Part shown: positions 24,443 to 35,200 of the stretch, piece by piece
How positions within the stretch are numbered: position 1 is the first letter of the stretch
Layout: each line of letters opens with the position of its first letter
Assembly: GCF_900105345.1 (NCBI RefSeq)
Contig: NZ_FNSN01000003.1
Coordinates: 3,100,001-3,164,000 of the forward strand
Reading direction: 5' to 3'
Length of the DNA: 64,000 bases
Source of the DNA: Arthrobacter woluwensis
GTDB lineage: Bacteria; Actinomycetota; Actinomycetes; Actinomycetales; Micrococcaceae
Translations under genes and position numbers: made by a program
Notes under the pieces: generated by a model
Databases searched by the model: none
What the model saw: only the letters and a program-made list of their open reading frames with translations
What the model was told of the DNA's origin: nothing

Positions 24443-25513
24443 ATGGCTTCCCTCATCCCCCGCCCTTGGCTCCTGTCCCAGGAGGAGCAGAACCCCGCGA
24501 TCGCCACCGGCCGGACCTTGCGCTGGGGCGTGGTCTCCACGGGCAACATCGCCCGTTCGGTGACGGCCGATCTGGCCCTGCTGGAGGACGCCGAACTGTA
24601 CGCCGTCAGTTCCCGCACCCAGGCGGCCGCGGACGCCTTCGCGGAAGGGCACGGTTTCGCCGTGGCCTATGGCGACGACGACGGCGTCTTCGGCTACCAG
24701 CGCCTCTTCGCCGACCCGGCAGTGGACATCGTCTACGTCGCCACCCCGCACGGCCAGCACTATGAGATCGCCCGCGCCGCGCTGGAGGCCGGTAAGCCCG
24801 TCCTGGTGGAGAAGGCGCTGACCATCAACGCCCGCGAAGCCGAAGAGCTCGTCCGGCTCGCCGAGGCGAAGGGCCTCTTCCTCATGGAGGCGATGTGGAG
24901 CCGCTTCCTGCCGTCCATCCAGAGGGCTTTCGAGATCGCGGCGAGCGGCGAGCTGGGCACGGTCCACTGGATCTCCGCGGATCTCGGCTTCCCTTGTCCT
25001 CCGAATCCGGAGGCCCGCATCTGGGCCCGCCGTGACGGAGGCGGCGCGCTCCTGGACCTCACGGTGTACCCGCTGCTCTGGCCGCTGGGCATCCTCGGGT
25101 TCCCCGACGCCGTGGACGCCCGCGGCACCCTCACGGAGCAGGGCGTGGACGCCCAGAACGTCCTGAGTCTCGGTTATTCCGGCGGGGCCATGGCCAGCCT
25201 GACCTCGTCGCTGCTGGCGCACGGCCCGCGCAGCGCCACGGTGGCCGGCGACCAGGGGGTCCTCCAGACCTTCGGCTCCGTCAACAACCCGAAGGAACTG
25301 CACGTGCGGACCGGCTGGGACCAGGAACGAGTGGAAACGTTCGACACGGTCGGCACCGGCTACACCTACGAACTGCGCGAGGTCACGCGCTGTGTCCAGC
25401 AGGGCCTCACGGAGAGTCCCACCATGCCGTGGCGGCAGTCCGTAGACGTGATGCGCCTCTTCGACGGGGTGCGGGCCCAGCTCGGCGTCACCTACCCCAA
25501 CGACGAGCGCTGA
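24443..25513 (+). CDS. Gfo/Idh/MocA-family oxidoreductase
   Basis: A 356-residue NAD(P)-dependent dehydrogenase. The Rossmann motif is RWGVVSTGNIARS (residues 27-39), followed by YVATPHGQHYEIARAALEAGK and VEKALTINAREAEEL, where the EKAL lysine is the usual catalytic Lys of the family. The C-terminal half is the GFO_IDH_MocA_C domain. It resembles trans-1,2-dihydrobenzene-1,2-diol or sugar dehydrogenases. A GATGAT box ends 6 nt before the ATG and there is no ribosome-binding site, so the transcript is probably leaderless and separate from phnE. Confidence 0.85.
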   Translation: MASLIPRPWLLSQEEQNPAIATGRTLRWGVVSTGNIARSVTADLALLEDAELYAVSSRTQAAADAFAEGHGFAVAYGDDDGVFGYQRLFADPAVDIVYVATPHGQHYEIARAALEAGKPVLVEKALTINAREAEELVRLAEAKGLFLMEAMWSRFLPSIQRAFEIAASGELGTVHWISADLGFPCPPNPEARIWARRDGGGALLDLTVYPLLWPLGILGFPDAVDARGTLTEQGVDAQNVLSLGYSGGAMASLTSSLLAHGPRSATVAGDQGVLQTFGSVNNPKELHVRTGWDQERVETFDTVGTGYTYELREVTRCVQQGLTESPTMPWRQSVDVMRLFDGVRAQLGVTYPNDER

Positions 25514-25520
25514 GCACCCT

Positions 25521-25581
25521 CGCGAAATGACAGTTGGCGCCCCTATCCGCTGTGGATAGGGGCGCCAACTGTTACTTCGCG
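25521..25581. repeat. 61-bp palindrome, family II (no DUF559-type gene beside it)
   Basis: Arms 25521-25548 and 25554-25581 pair over 28 bp with one mismatch and one G-T pair; the loop is 5 nt. The arms contain CAGTTGGCGCCCCTATCC. It lies between the convergent oxidoreductase and DoxX genes and may serve as terminator, although no T-tract is present. It shares GTTGGCG and CGCCCC words with family I. Confidence 0.88.
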
Positions 25582-25602
25582 TGCGGGGTACGGGCTGAGA
25601 GG

Positions 25603-26046
25603 TCAGGCGAGCTGCGCCGCCCGGCCACCACGGCGGCCGAAGAGGAGCGCGTCGAGCGAGAACCGCCCGGCGCCGGCCAGGGCGAGGGCCAGCGAGCCGA
25701 CGCCGAGGACCAGCACGAGCTCCATGCCGCCCTGATCGACGAAGATCCCGGACCCGCCGTGGACGAGGACGATGGCCCCGAGCATGTCGAGCGCGAGCAG
25801 CGCGCCGACCACGCGGGTCACCAGGCCGAGGATGAGCGCGGCACCGCCGATCAGCTCGAGGAAGGCGACGGCCGGGCCGACGATGTCGGCGGCAGGAACG
25901 CCCATCTGGCCGAAGGAGCCCTGAACTCCGGGAAGGGTGAAGGTGAAGATCTTCTGCCAGCCATGGGCGAAGAACACGACGCCCAGGGCGATCCGGAGAA
26001 CGGCCAGAGCGGTGTCGGTGGTGCGGGAGGTGGAAACGGAAGCCAT
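25603..26046 (-). CDS. DoxX-family membrane protein
   Basis: A 147-residue protein with four predicted helices. The opening ALAVLRIALGVVFFAHGWQKIF is the standard DoxX start, and the LELIGGAALILGLVTRVVGALLALDML segment holds helices 2 and 3 (pieces quoted). The start at 26046 is preferred since AGGA lies upstream; a further in-frame ATG at 26073 has none. DoxX proteins are linked to redox or thiol-stress functions in actinobacteria, but a specific role cannot be assigned here. Confidence 0.8.
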   Translation of the reverse strand: MASVSTSRTTDTALAVLRIALGVVFFAHGWQKIFTFTLPGVQGSFGQMGVPAADIVGPAVAFLELIGGAALILGLVTRVVGALLALDMLGAIVLVHGGSGIFVDQGGMELVLVLGVGSLALALAGAGRFSLDALLFGRRGGRAAQLA

Positions 26047-26208
26047 GCGGGGGTCCTCGCTATCGGTGGTCATCGGTCACGGTGGCCTCGGGACGGGGGC
26101 GGATCGTTTGAAGCTTCAAGTTCATCCTCGCAAGGACCCGACAAGGCTGTCAACAGTTGTGACACATCCCACGGGCGACACGACATCCCGCGACTCACTC
26201 CGGAGACG

Positions 26209-26256
26209 ACGACGGCGGCCGGCCACCTCCCGGAGAAGGTGACCGGCCGCCGTCGT
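26209..26256 (-). terminator. Hairpin terminator downstream of icd
   Basis: Arms 26209-26228 and 26237-26256 pair over 20 bp with a single G-T pair and an 8-nt loop. The remainder of the gap between 26047 and 26308 shows no gene. Confidence 0.75.
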
Positions 26257-26308
26257 GCCGGAGCCCTGAACGGACCCGCTCAGCCCGTCGCCGGGCGCGG
26301 CATGGTGA

Positions 26309-28570
<2,262 letters not shown>

Positions 28571-28627
28571 TCAGGCTCTCCCAGCGTACTAGCTGGCCTG
28601 CGGAGAGCCGGGTCGAGCACTGCGGCA

Positions 28628-28662
28628 GAGGACGACGGCGGCGCGCGGCCGCCGTCGTCCTC
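28628..28662 (-). terminator. Hairpin terminator downstream of purH
   Basis: Perfect 15-bp arms 28628-28642 and 28648-28662 with a 5-nt loop begin six bases after the purH stop. Confidence 0.8.
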
Positions 28663-28668
28663 CCGCCG

Positions 28669-30339
28669 TCAGTGGAAGAAGTGGCGCGAGCCGGTGAAGT
28701 ACATGGTCACGCCGGCCGCCTGGGCCGCCTCGATGACCTCTTCATCACGCACCGAGCCGCCGGGCTGGACCACGGCACGGACACCGGCGGCCAGCAGGAT
28801 CTGCAGACCGTCGGCGAAGGGGAAGAAGGCGTCGGACGCGGCCACGGCGCCACGGGCGCGCTCGGGAGCCTCCGTGGCGGACACGTTGGAGGCGCCGCCT
28901 GCGGCGTCCACCGTGGATTCGACCGCCACACCGAGCGTGTTCGCGCGCTCGACGGCCAGACGGCAGGAGTCCACGCGGTTGACCTGGCCCATGCCGATGC
29001 CGACCGTGCCGCCGTCGCGGGCGAGCAGGATGGCGTTGGACTTGGCGGCCCGGACCGCGCGCCAGGCGAAGACCAGCTCGGCGAGCGTCTTCTCGTCCGC
29101 GGCCTCACCGCTGGCGAGGGTCCAGTTCGCGGGATCGTCGCCGTCGGCGTCGATCACGTCGGACATCTGGACGAGCATGCCGCCGGAGACCTGGCGCAGC
29201 TCGGCCGGGTAGCGGCCGTAGCCGTCCGGCAGGGCCAGGAGGCGGATGTTCTTCTTCTTGGAGAGGATCTCCACGGCCTCCGGATCGAAGGACGGTGCGA
29301 TGACCACCTCGGTGAAGATCCCGGCCAGGGTCTCGGCCATGCCCTTGGACACGGCGCGGTTGGCCGCGACGACCCCACCGTACGCGGAGACGGGGTCGCA
29401 GGCGTGGGCCTTGCGGTGGGCGTCGGCGATCGGGTCCTCGGCGCCCGGGGTCGCGACGGCGACACCGCACGGGTTGGCGTGCTTGATGATGGCCACGGCG
29501 GGCTCGGCGAAGTCGAAGGCGGCGCGCAGGGCGGCGTCGGCGTCCACGAAGTTGTTGTAGCTCATGGCCTTGCCGTGCAGCTGGTCGGCCTGGGCGATGC
29601 CGGCCGGGGCGGCCTTGTCCACGTAGAGGGCGGCCTGCTGGTGCGGGTTCTCGCCGTAGCGGAGCACCTCGGAGCGCTCGAGCGAGACGCCGGCGTAGGC
29701 GGGCCAGTCGATGACGCCGTCGCCGTCCTCGTCCAGGAACTGCGTGGCGGTCCAGCTGGCCACGGCGTTGTCGTAGCTGGCGGTGTGGGCGAAGGCGCGG
29801 GCCGCCAGGACACGGCGCTGCTTGAGGCTGAAACCGCCCTCGGCCGCGGCGGCGATGACCTGCGGGTAGAAGCCCGGATCCGTCACGATCGCGACGGCGG
29901 CGTGGTTCTTCGCGGCGGAGCGCACCATGGCGGGGCCTCCGATGTCGATCTGCTCGACCACGTCATCGAGGGCGGCGCCGGACTTGACCGTCTCGACGAA
30001 GGGGTACAGGTTCACGACCACCAGATCGAAGGTCTCGATCTCCATCTCGGTCAGGGTGTCCATGTGGGCCGGGACGCGGCGGTCGGCCAGGATGCCGCCG
30101 TGGATGCGCGGGTGGAGGGTCTTGACCCGGCCGTCCAGCATCTCCGGGGAGCCGGTGACCTGCTCCACCTCGGTGACGGGGATCCCGAGGGCCGCGATCT
30201 TCTTGGCGGTGGAGCCGGTGGAGACCAGTGCCACCCCTGCGGCGTGCAGGCCGCGGGCCAGGTCCTCCAGACCGGTCTTGTCATAGACCGAGATCAGGGC
30301 CCGGCGGATGGGAACACGGTCAAGCTGCGTGACGGACAC
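28669..30339 (-). CDS. purH: Bifunctional AICAR formyltransferase / IMP cyclohydrolase
   Basis: A 556-residue enzyme that carries out the last two steps of IMP synthesis. The N-terminal MGS-like cyclohydrolase domain has [17 protein letters not shown] and [28 protein letters not shown]. The AICAR transformylase domain has [13 protein letters not shown] and, near the end, [17 protein letters not shown] and [13 protein letters not shown]. The GTG at 30339 is preferred: GGAG lies 9 nt upstream and the protein then begins at the usual point. An earlier in-frame ATG would add 29 residues without homology. It uses the 10-formyl-THF made through glyA-folD. Confidence 0.96.
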   Translation of the reverse strand: MSVTQLDRVPIRRALISVYDKTGLEDLARGLHAAGVALVSTGSTAKKIAALGIPVTEVEQVTGSPEMLDGRVKTLHPRIHGGILADRRVPAHMDTLTEMEIETFDLVVVNLYPFVETVKSGAALDDVVEQIDIGGPAMVRSAAKNHAAVAIVTDPGFYPQVIAAAAEGGFSLKQRRVLAARAFAHTASYDNAVASWTATQFLDEDGDGVIDWPAYAGVSLERSEVLRYGENPHQQAALYVDKAAPAGIAQADQLHGKAMSYNNFVDADAALRAAFDFAEPAVAIIKHANPCGVAVATPGAEDPIADAHRKAHACDPVSAYGGVVAANRAVSKGMAETLAGIFTEVVIAPSFDPEAVEILSKKKNIRLLALPDGYGRYPAELRQVSGGMLVQMSDVIDADGDDPANWTLASGEAADEKTLAELVFAWRAVRAAKSNAILLARDGGTVGIGMGQVNRVDSCRLAVERANTLGVAVESTVDAAGGASNVSATEAPERARGAVAASDAFFPFADGLQILLAAGVRAVVQPGGSVRDEEVIEAAQAAGVTMYFTGSRHFFH

Positions 30340-30424
30340 GAATGGCACTCCAAAGTGGCACGGATTCGGCGTACGCAGCCAGCACGGGCCCACGCACGGC
30401 GACATCGATTGGCGGGATGAGGCC

Positions 30425-30430
30425 ATTTTA
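30425..30430 (-). promoter_or_regulatory. -10 box for purH
   Basis: TAAAAT on the minus strand, about 85 nt before the GTG start, the only good -10 match in this gap. No purine riboswitch was recognised in the leader. Confidence 0.4.
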
Positions 30431-30593
30431 TCGCGCGGGACGGTTCATCCCTACCGCGTGACCTGAGGACCTCAGGCGAGGCCGCGAATGATCGAATATG
30501 GCGTATCGAGGCTGTTTTCGATCTTGTTCACACAGGACGCGTCATCCTTAACAGTCTGTCGCCCGCGCGAGGGCGGCACTAGTGTGGGTGTGC

Positions 30594-31664
30594 ATGACAG
30601 TCTTTCCGGACCAGAGCGACCTCCAGGACCCCGCGTCCTCCCGCCTGCCGGGACATCTGCCCTCCGACTCCGCCGCCCTCGCGTCCCAGCCCGTCGCTGA
30701 ATCGGGGCCCGTGCTGATCGCCGACATCGGCAAGAGCCGCTGTCGCCTGGAGCTCCGGAGCCATCCCACGGAGGGCACGGAAGTCCTCGCCTCCACCGTC
30801 CTGGAGGGGTTCCCCGGCCTGGCCACGGCCGGCGGGGTCAACAACGCCTTCCTCATGATCACGGACGGTTCCGTGCACCTGCGCATCTCCGAGACGGACG
30901 GGACGCCGCTCCCCCGGCCCAGCGGCATCGGCGCCGCCATCGCGGGGGTCGCCTCGGATGAGGCCGGATCCCGCGAACTCGCCCACCGGCTGGCCGGGCA
31001 CTTCTCCGTCCCGGCCGCCGTCATCTCGGACGCCACCGCGGCCCACCTGGGAGCGTTCGGGTCCTCCCCGGGAGCGGCCGTGATCATCGGAACCGGCGCG
31101 GTCGTCTTCCGCTTCGACGACGAGGGCACGCTGCACCGCGCCGACGGCTGGGGTCCGCTCCTCGGCGACCGGGGCAGCGGCCGCTGGATCGGCCAGGAGG
31201 GCCTCGCCGCCGTCCTGGAGGAGCTCGACGGCGGCCCCGCCACCCTGCTCTCCGACCCGGACGGGCTGCCCGTCCCCGTCCTCGATCTGCCCGGGTGGCT
31301 CGGCTCCGTGAGCAACCCGTACCGTGCCATGGGGTCCTTCACGCCCCGCGTGCTCGACGCCGCCGCGGCCGGGGACGCCGTCGCCCTCGGCATCGTGGAC
31401 CGCGCCTGCGCCCACGTCGCCCGCTCCGTGGGACGCGCACTCGCCTCCGGACCGGCCACGCACCCGGGAGATCCCTCCCGCCGGGTCGCCCTGCTGGGCG
31501 GCGTGAGCGACTCCCCGCTGTTCCGGGCCCGGCTCACCTCGGCCCTCAAGAGCGTCGAGGCCACCGTCGTCCCGGCACTCGGGACCGGCCTCGACGGCGC
31601 CGCGCTCGCCACCCAGCCGGATCTCCTCCAGGAAAGGTACATCTACCGTGACCAGCCAGCCTGA
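30594..31664 (+). CDS. BadF/BcrA-type sugar kinase (N-acetylglucosamine / MurNAc kinase)
   Basis: A 356-residue ASKHA-fold kinase. Phosphate loop 1 is LIADIGKSRCRLEL (near residue 45), phosphate loop 2 AAVIIGTGAVVFRF with WGPLLGDRGSGRWIG, and an adenosine-motif-like RVALLGGVSDSPLF lies near the C-terminus. The GDRGSG pattern is that of N-acetylglucosamine/N-acetylmuramate kinases. Its last 17 bases overlap murQ, so it most likely makes the MurNAc-6-phosphate that MurQ uses, or the GlcNAc-6-phosphate equivalent. A TAGTGT box ends 8 nt before the ATG at 30594, suggesting a leaderless transcript. Confidence 0.82.
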   Translation: MTVFPDQSDLQDPASSRLPGHLPSDSAALASQPVAESGPVLIADIGKSRCRLELRSHPTEGTEVLASTVLEGFPGLATAGGVNNAFLMITDGSVHLRISETDGTPLPRPSGIGAAIAGVASDEAGSRELAHRLAGHFSVPAAVISDATAAHLGAFGSSPGAAVIIGTGAVVFRFDDEGTLHRADGWGPLLGDRGSGRWIGQEGLAAVLEELDGGPATLLSDPDGLPVPVLDLPGWLGSVSNPYRAMGSFTPRVLDAAAAGDAVALGIVDRACAHVARSVGRALASGPATHPGDPSRRVALLGGVSDSPLFRARLTSALKSVEATVVPALGTGLDGAALATQPDLLQERYIYRDQPA

Positions 31665-32592
31665 ACCCCAGGATTCCCTCGCGGAACTCCGCGCCCAGCT
31701 CCAGGGCCTGTCCACGGAGGCGGCCAATCCTGAGCTGAGTTCCATCGACACCATGACCACGGCGGAACTCGTGAAGGCGATGAACGGCCAGGACGCCCTC
31801 GTCGCCGCCGCGGTGGAGCGCGAGCTGGACGCGGTGGCCGCCGCCGTCGACGGGGTGTACGCCAAGCTCGCGACGGGCGGACGCCTGATCTACATCGGCG
31901 CAGGCACCGCCGGACGCGTCGGCGTCCTGGACGCCAGCGAGTGTCCTCCCACGTACGGCACCGACCCGGACATGGTGGTCGGCGTGATCGCGGGCGGCCC
32001 CCGCGCCATCCGTGAGGCGGTCGAGAACGCGGAGGACGACGCCGAGGCCGGCGCCGCTGACCTGGCGGCCCTCTCGATCGGGGCCGGGGACGCCGTGGTC
32101 GGCATCTCCGCGTCGGGCCGGACCCCGTATGTGGTCGGCGCGCTGGAGGCCGCACGGGCCGCGGGCGCCTTCACGGTGGGCCTGGCCTGCAACAGGGACT
32201 CGGTCATCGGCGCCACCGCGGAGGTGGCGATCGACGTCGAGGTCGGGCCGGAATTCGTCGCCGGGTCCACTCGGCTGAAGTCCGGCACCGCCCAGAAGCT
32301 CGTGGTCAACATGATCAGCACTCTCAGCATGGTCAAGCTCGGCAAGACCTACGGCAACATGATGGTGGACCTCCAAGCCACCAACGCCAAGCTCCGCGCC
32401 CGGTCCCAGCGCACCGTGCTCCAGGCCACCGGCTGCTCGGTGGAAGAGGCGTCCGCGGCCCTGGACGCCGCCGGCGGATCGGTGAAGCTGGCCATCCTCA
32501 TGGTGCTGACCGGGATCGACGCCGACGCCGGCCGGGCGGCGCTGGACGCCGCCGGCGGGCGGCTGCGCCAGGCCGTCGCGCAGGCCTCCTGA
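31648..32592 (+). CDS. murQ: N-acetylmuramic acid 6-phosphate etherase
   Basis: A 314-residue SIS-domain enzyme that cleaves the lactyl ether of MurNAc-6-P to GlcNAc-6-P and D-lactate in cell-wall recycling. Landmarks are IYIGAGTAGRVGVLDASECPPTYG (pieces; the Glu in SECPPTYG is catalytic), GISASGRTPYVVGAL, and GSTRLKSGTAQKLVVNM. A C-terminal UBA-like helical part ends the protein. The start is a GTG with AGGAAAGG upstream and it overlaps the kinase gene. Confidence 0.96.
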   Translation: MTSQPEPQDSLAELRAQLQGLSTEAANPELSSIDTMTTAELVKAMNGQDALVAAAVERELDAVAAAVDGVYAKLATGGRLIYIGAGTAGRVGVLDASECPPTYGTDPDMVVGVIAGGPRAIREAVENAEDDAEAGAADLAALSIGAGDAVVGISASGRTPYVVGALEAARAAGAFTVGLACNRDSVIGATAEVAIDVEVGPEFVAGSTRLKSGTAQKLVVNMISTLSMVKLGKTYGNMMVDLQATNAKLRARSQRTVLQATGCSVEEASAALDAAGGSVKLAILMVLTGIDADAGRAALDAAGGRLRQAVAQAS

Positions 32593-32601
32593 GGCCCGGC
32601 G

Positions 32602-33690
32602 ATGGAAGTGGCAGGCCCGGCGTACGGGCAGATGGCCGAGGACCACGCGCCGTCGTACGCTCCCCCTCCGCCAGCCCCGCCGCCCCCGCCGAGGAGACGG
32701 CGCACCGGGCTCGTGATCACGCTGGTCGCGGTCTGCGTGCTGGGCCTGCTGGCCATCCTCGGCGTGGCCGTCCTCCGGCCTGTGCTCACGGCCGGTTCGG
32801 CGGCCCCCGCCCCGCCCCGGTTCCTGATGGCTGAGCTGCCGGGCTACGACGCCGCAGTGGCGGAGACCCGGAACACCGTCAACCGGTACGCGCTCGCGGC
32901 GAAGACGGACAAACCCGGATTCCTCCTGCCCGGAACCCCGGCGGGCCGGGACTACGTCCTGGAATTCCAAGCCGATCTCAGCGACCGGCTCGCCGCCCTG
33001 CAGAAGATGGGAGAGCGCAGCAGCGAGGACCAAGCGGCCCTGCGAAGGGAACTGACCGCCGCACTGGGCTCCGTGCGATCCCTCGAGAAGAACTACCTGG
33101 CCCAGGCGCCCCTGGGGCTGAAGGGCCGGTTCACGGACCCGTCCACCGGCAAGGCCCATGCGTTCGCCGGGACGGCGTCGCCGAAGAAGGAGAACGCCCG
33201 GCTCGAAGCGCTCGCGCAGGCATTCGTCCCCGCCTCGGATGCCGACGGCTCGTACATCCCCTCCGCGGAGGCGCTCGTGCGGAGCTTCGGACTGTCGGTG
33301 AACTGGGACTTCGCTCAGCTGAAGAAGAGCTGCCCCACCTCGAAGGAACCCGATCAGTATGTCGTCGCGTCCTTCTGCACCGGCGCGCCCCGGGTCATCT
33401 ACGGCAACCGGGCGACGGCCGCCGCCGATCACGTGTTCTACTCCCCCGTGGTGGTGAGTGTGATGAAGCACGAGCTCTCGCACTACCGGATCACCCAGAT
33501 CTGCGACACTCCGCAACCGGCCCGGGCGGGCGGCTCCGTGGAGGCCGTGACCAACTCCTACGCCGTCCTGTTCCTGGGCGCGTCGTACGATGATCTCCAG
33601 CCGTTCGAAGGCAGCCCTCATCCGGAATACCGGATGACGCCCCAGAGTGACGCCATCGCCAAGAAGCTCCACGCCGGCAGCTGCTCCTGA
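32602..33690 (+). CDS. Putative membrane-anchored zinc metallopeptidase (HEXXH), unknown family
   Basis: A 362-residue protein I do not recognise. Residues 1-35 are cytosolic, rich in Pro and ending in four Arg. A single helix spans about 36-60. The rest should be outside the cell. Near the C-terminus MKHELSHYRI gives a zinc-binding HEXXH at 290-294, and Glu314 in GGSVEAVTNSY could be the third ligand. Four Cys (244, 259, 301, 361) in the outer part could form disulfides. It follows murQ after nine bases in the same direction, so a link with cell-wall turnover is possible, for example wall peptide cleavage. Neither activity nor substrate can be shown from the sequence. Confidence 0.6.
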   Translation: MEVAGPAYGQMAEDHAPSYAPPPPAPPPPPRRRRTGLVITLVAVCVLGLLAILGVAVLRPVLTAGSAAPAPPRFLMAELPGYDAAVAETRNTVNRYALAAKTDKPGFLLPGTPAGRDYVLEFQADLSDRLAALQKMGERSSEDQAALRRELTAALGSVRSLEKNYLAQAPLGLKGRFTDPSTGKAHAFAGTASPKKENARLEALAQAFVPASDADGSYIPSAEALVRSFGLSVNWDFAQLKKSCPTSKEPDQYVVASFCTGAPRVIYGNRATAAADHVFYSPVVVSVMKHELSHYRITQICDTPQPARAGGSVEAVTNSYAVLFLGASYDDLQPFEGSPHPEYRMTPQSDAIAKKLHAGSCS

Positions 33691-33739
33691 GCGACGGGCC
33701 GCGGCGACCCCGAGCACATGAAGGAGCCGTCAGGACATC

Positions 33740-35092
33740 ATGAACAGCCACCCCACCGTCCCCCGTGGTGATCTGCTCATCCAGGAGTTGCCCTGGCGCT
33801 GGCGCGTGCAGGGCAAGATCTTCCTCATCGGCGGCCTCGGCTTCATGTTCGACGCCTGGGACGTGACCCTCAACGGCATCCTCATCCCCCTCGTCGGGAA
33901 GGAATGGGGCCTCGGTCCTGCGGACGCCGCGTGGGTGGGCACGGCGAACCTGGTGGGCATGGCCCTCGGAGCGTTCCTCTGGGGCACCATCGCGGACACC
34001 CTCGGGCGGAAGAAGGCCTTCACGGCGACGCTCCTGATGTTCTCCCTGTTCACGGTGGCCGGCGCTCTCGCCCCCGACTTCGCCTGGTTCTGCGCCTTCC
34101 GCTTCCTGGCCGGGTTCGGGCTGGGTGGCTGCATCCCCGTGGACTACGCCCTGGTGGGCGAGTTCACCCCCACCAGGCACCGCGGCCGTGTCCTCACCGC
34201 CATGGACGCCTGGTGGCCGCTCGGAGCCGCGCTGTGCGGGGTCATCTCGGCGTGGCTCGTGGGGACCTGGCACGATTGGCGCCTCACGATGCTGGTCATG
34301 GTGCTCCCGGCGTTCCTGGTGTTCTGGATCCGGCGCGGCGTCCCGGAGTCTCCGCTCTTCCTCGTCAACAAGGGACGCAACCGTGAGGCGGCCGCCGTCA
34401 TCGACCGGCTGGTGGAGGACACCGGCGCCCCGGAACGCCCCTACACCCTGCCCGAGGCGCGCCCACTCCCCCGTCTGACGGCCCGCGGCGTGTGGGTTCA
34501 GCTCACCGCCCTCTGGCGCTTCGACTGGCGGATCACCGCCACGTCCTGGGCCCTGTTCCTCACCATCCTGCTGGTGTACTACCTGTCGCTGACCTGGATG
34601 CCCAAGATCCTGATCGGCGCCGGGTTCGCGGACTTCCGGGCGTTCCTCACCACCGCGGGGATGGCCGCCGTGGGCCTGCTCGGCGTGCTCGTGGCGGCGC
34701 TCCTGGTGGAGCGCGTCGGACGGCGCTGGATCCTCGCCGTGACCGGACCGCTCTCCGGGCTGCTGCTGGTCCTGGTGTCGTTCGCTCTGGGCGATCCCGT
34801 GCTGGCGGTGGTGTGGCTCCTGGTGTTCGGCTTCGTCGTGCAGATCGCCATCCCCGTGCTGTACACCTACGTGTCAGAGCTGTACCCGACGTCCCTGCGC
34901 GCCAGCGGCTTCGGCTGGGCCTCCACCATCTCGCGGCTCGGCGCCGGCTTCGGTCCGTTGCTCTTCGCCGGCTACTTCTGGCCGCAGTGGGGCCTGGCGA
35001 ACACCTTCCTGGCCGCCACGCTGCTGGTGGTGCTGGCCGTCGCCGCGATGGCGCGCGTGGCCCCGGAGACCGCCGCCCGCCGCCTGGGCTGA
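33740..35092 (+). CDS. MFS transporter (sugar/metabolite:proton symporter type)
   Basis: A 450-residue protein with 12 predicted helices. The loop motif GTIADTLGRKKAF between helices 2 and 3 and FRFLAGFGLGGCIPVDYALVGEF in helix 4 place it in the sugar/acid porter branch. TSLRASGFGWASTISRLGAGFGPL is a helix-11 pattern of that branch. AGGAC lies 5 nt before the ATG. It stands at the end of the kinase-murQ-peptidase row and may import the amino sugar these enzymes use. The substrate is an inference only. Confidence 0.85.
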   Translation: MNSHPTVPRGDLLIQELPWRWRVQGKIFLIGGLGFMFDAWDVTLNGILIPLVGKEWGLGPADAAWVGTANLVGMALGAFLWGTIADTLGRKKAFTATLLMFSLFTVAGALAPDFAWFCAFRFLAGFGLGGCIPVDYALVGEFTPTRHRGRVLTAMDAWWPLGAALCGVISAWLVGTWHDWRLTMLVMVLPAFLVFWIRRGVPESPLFLVNKGRNREAAAVIDRLVEDTGAPERPYTLPEARPLPRLTARGVWVQLTALWRFDWRITATSWALFLTILLVYYLSLTWMPKILIGAGFADFRAFLTTAGMAAVGLLGVLVAALLVERVGRRWILAVTGPLSGLLLVLVSFALGDPVLAVVWLLVFGFVVQIAIPVLYTYVSELYPTSLRASGFGWASTISRLGAGFGPLLFAGYFWPQWGLANTFLAATLLVVLAVAAMARVAPETAARRLG

Positions 35093-35200
35093 CCTTCGGC
35101 CGCTGCTCTCGCCGCTGTCGTCGTGCCAGGAACGTCACCTGCGGCATCACGACGGCGGCCGCCACGGTCCGCCGTCCGCCCGGCGGCCGCACCAGCCGGC

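Noticed and set aside
35093-35200. Terminator between the MFS and MprF-like genes
   Set aside because: Only short offset arms (CGTCGTG / CACGACG) are present, too weak to call.
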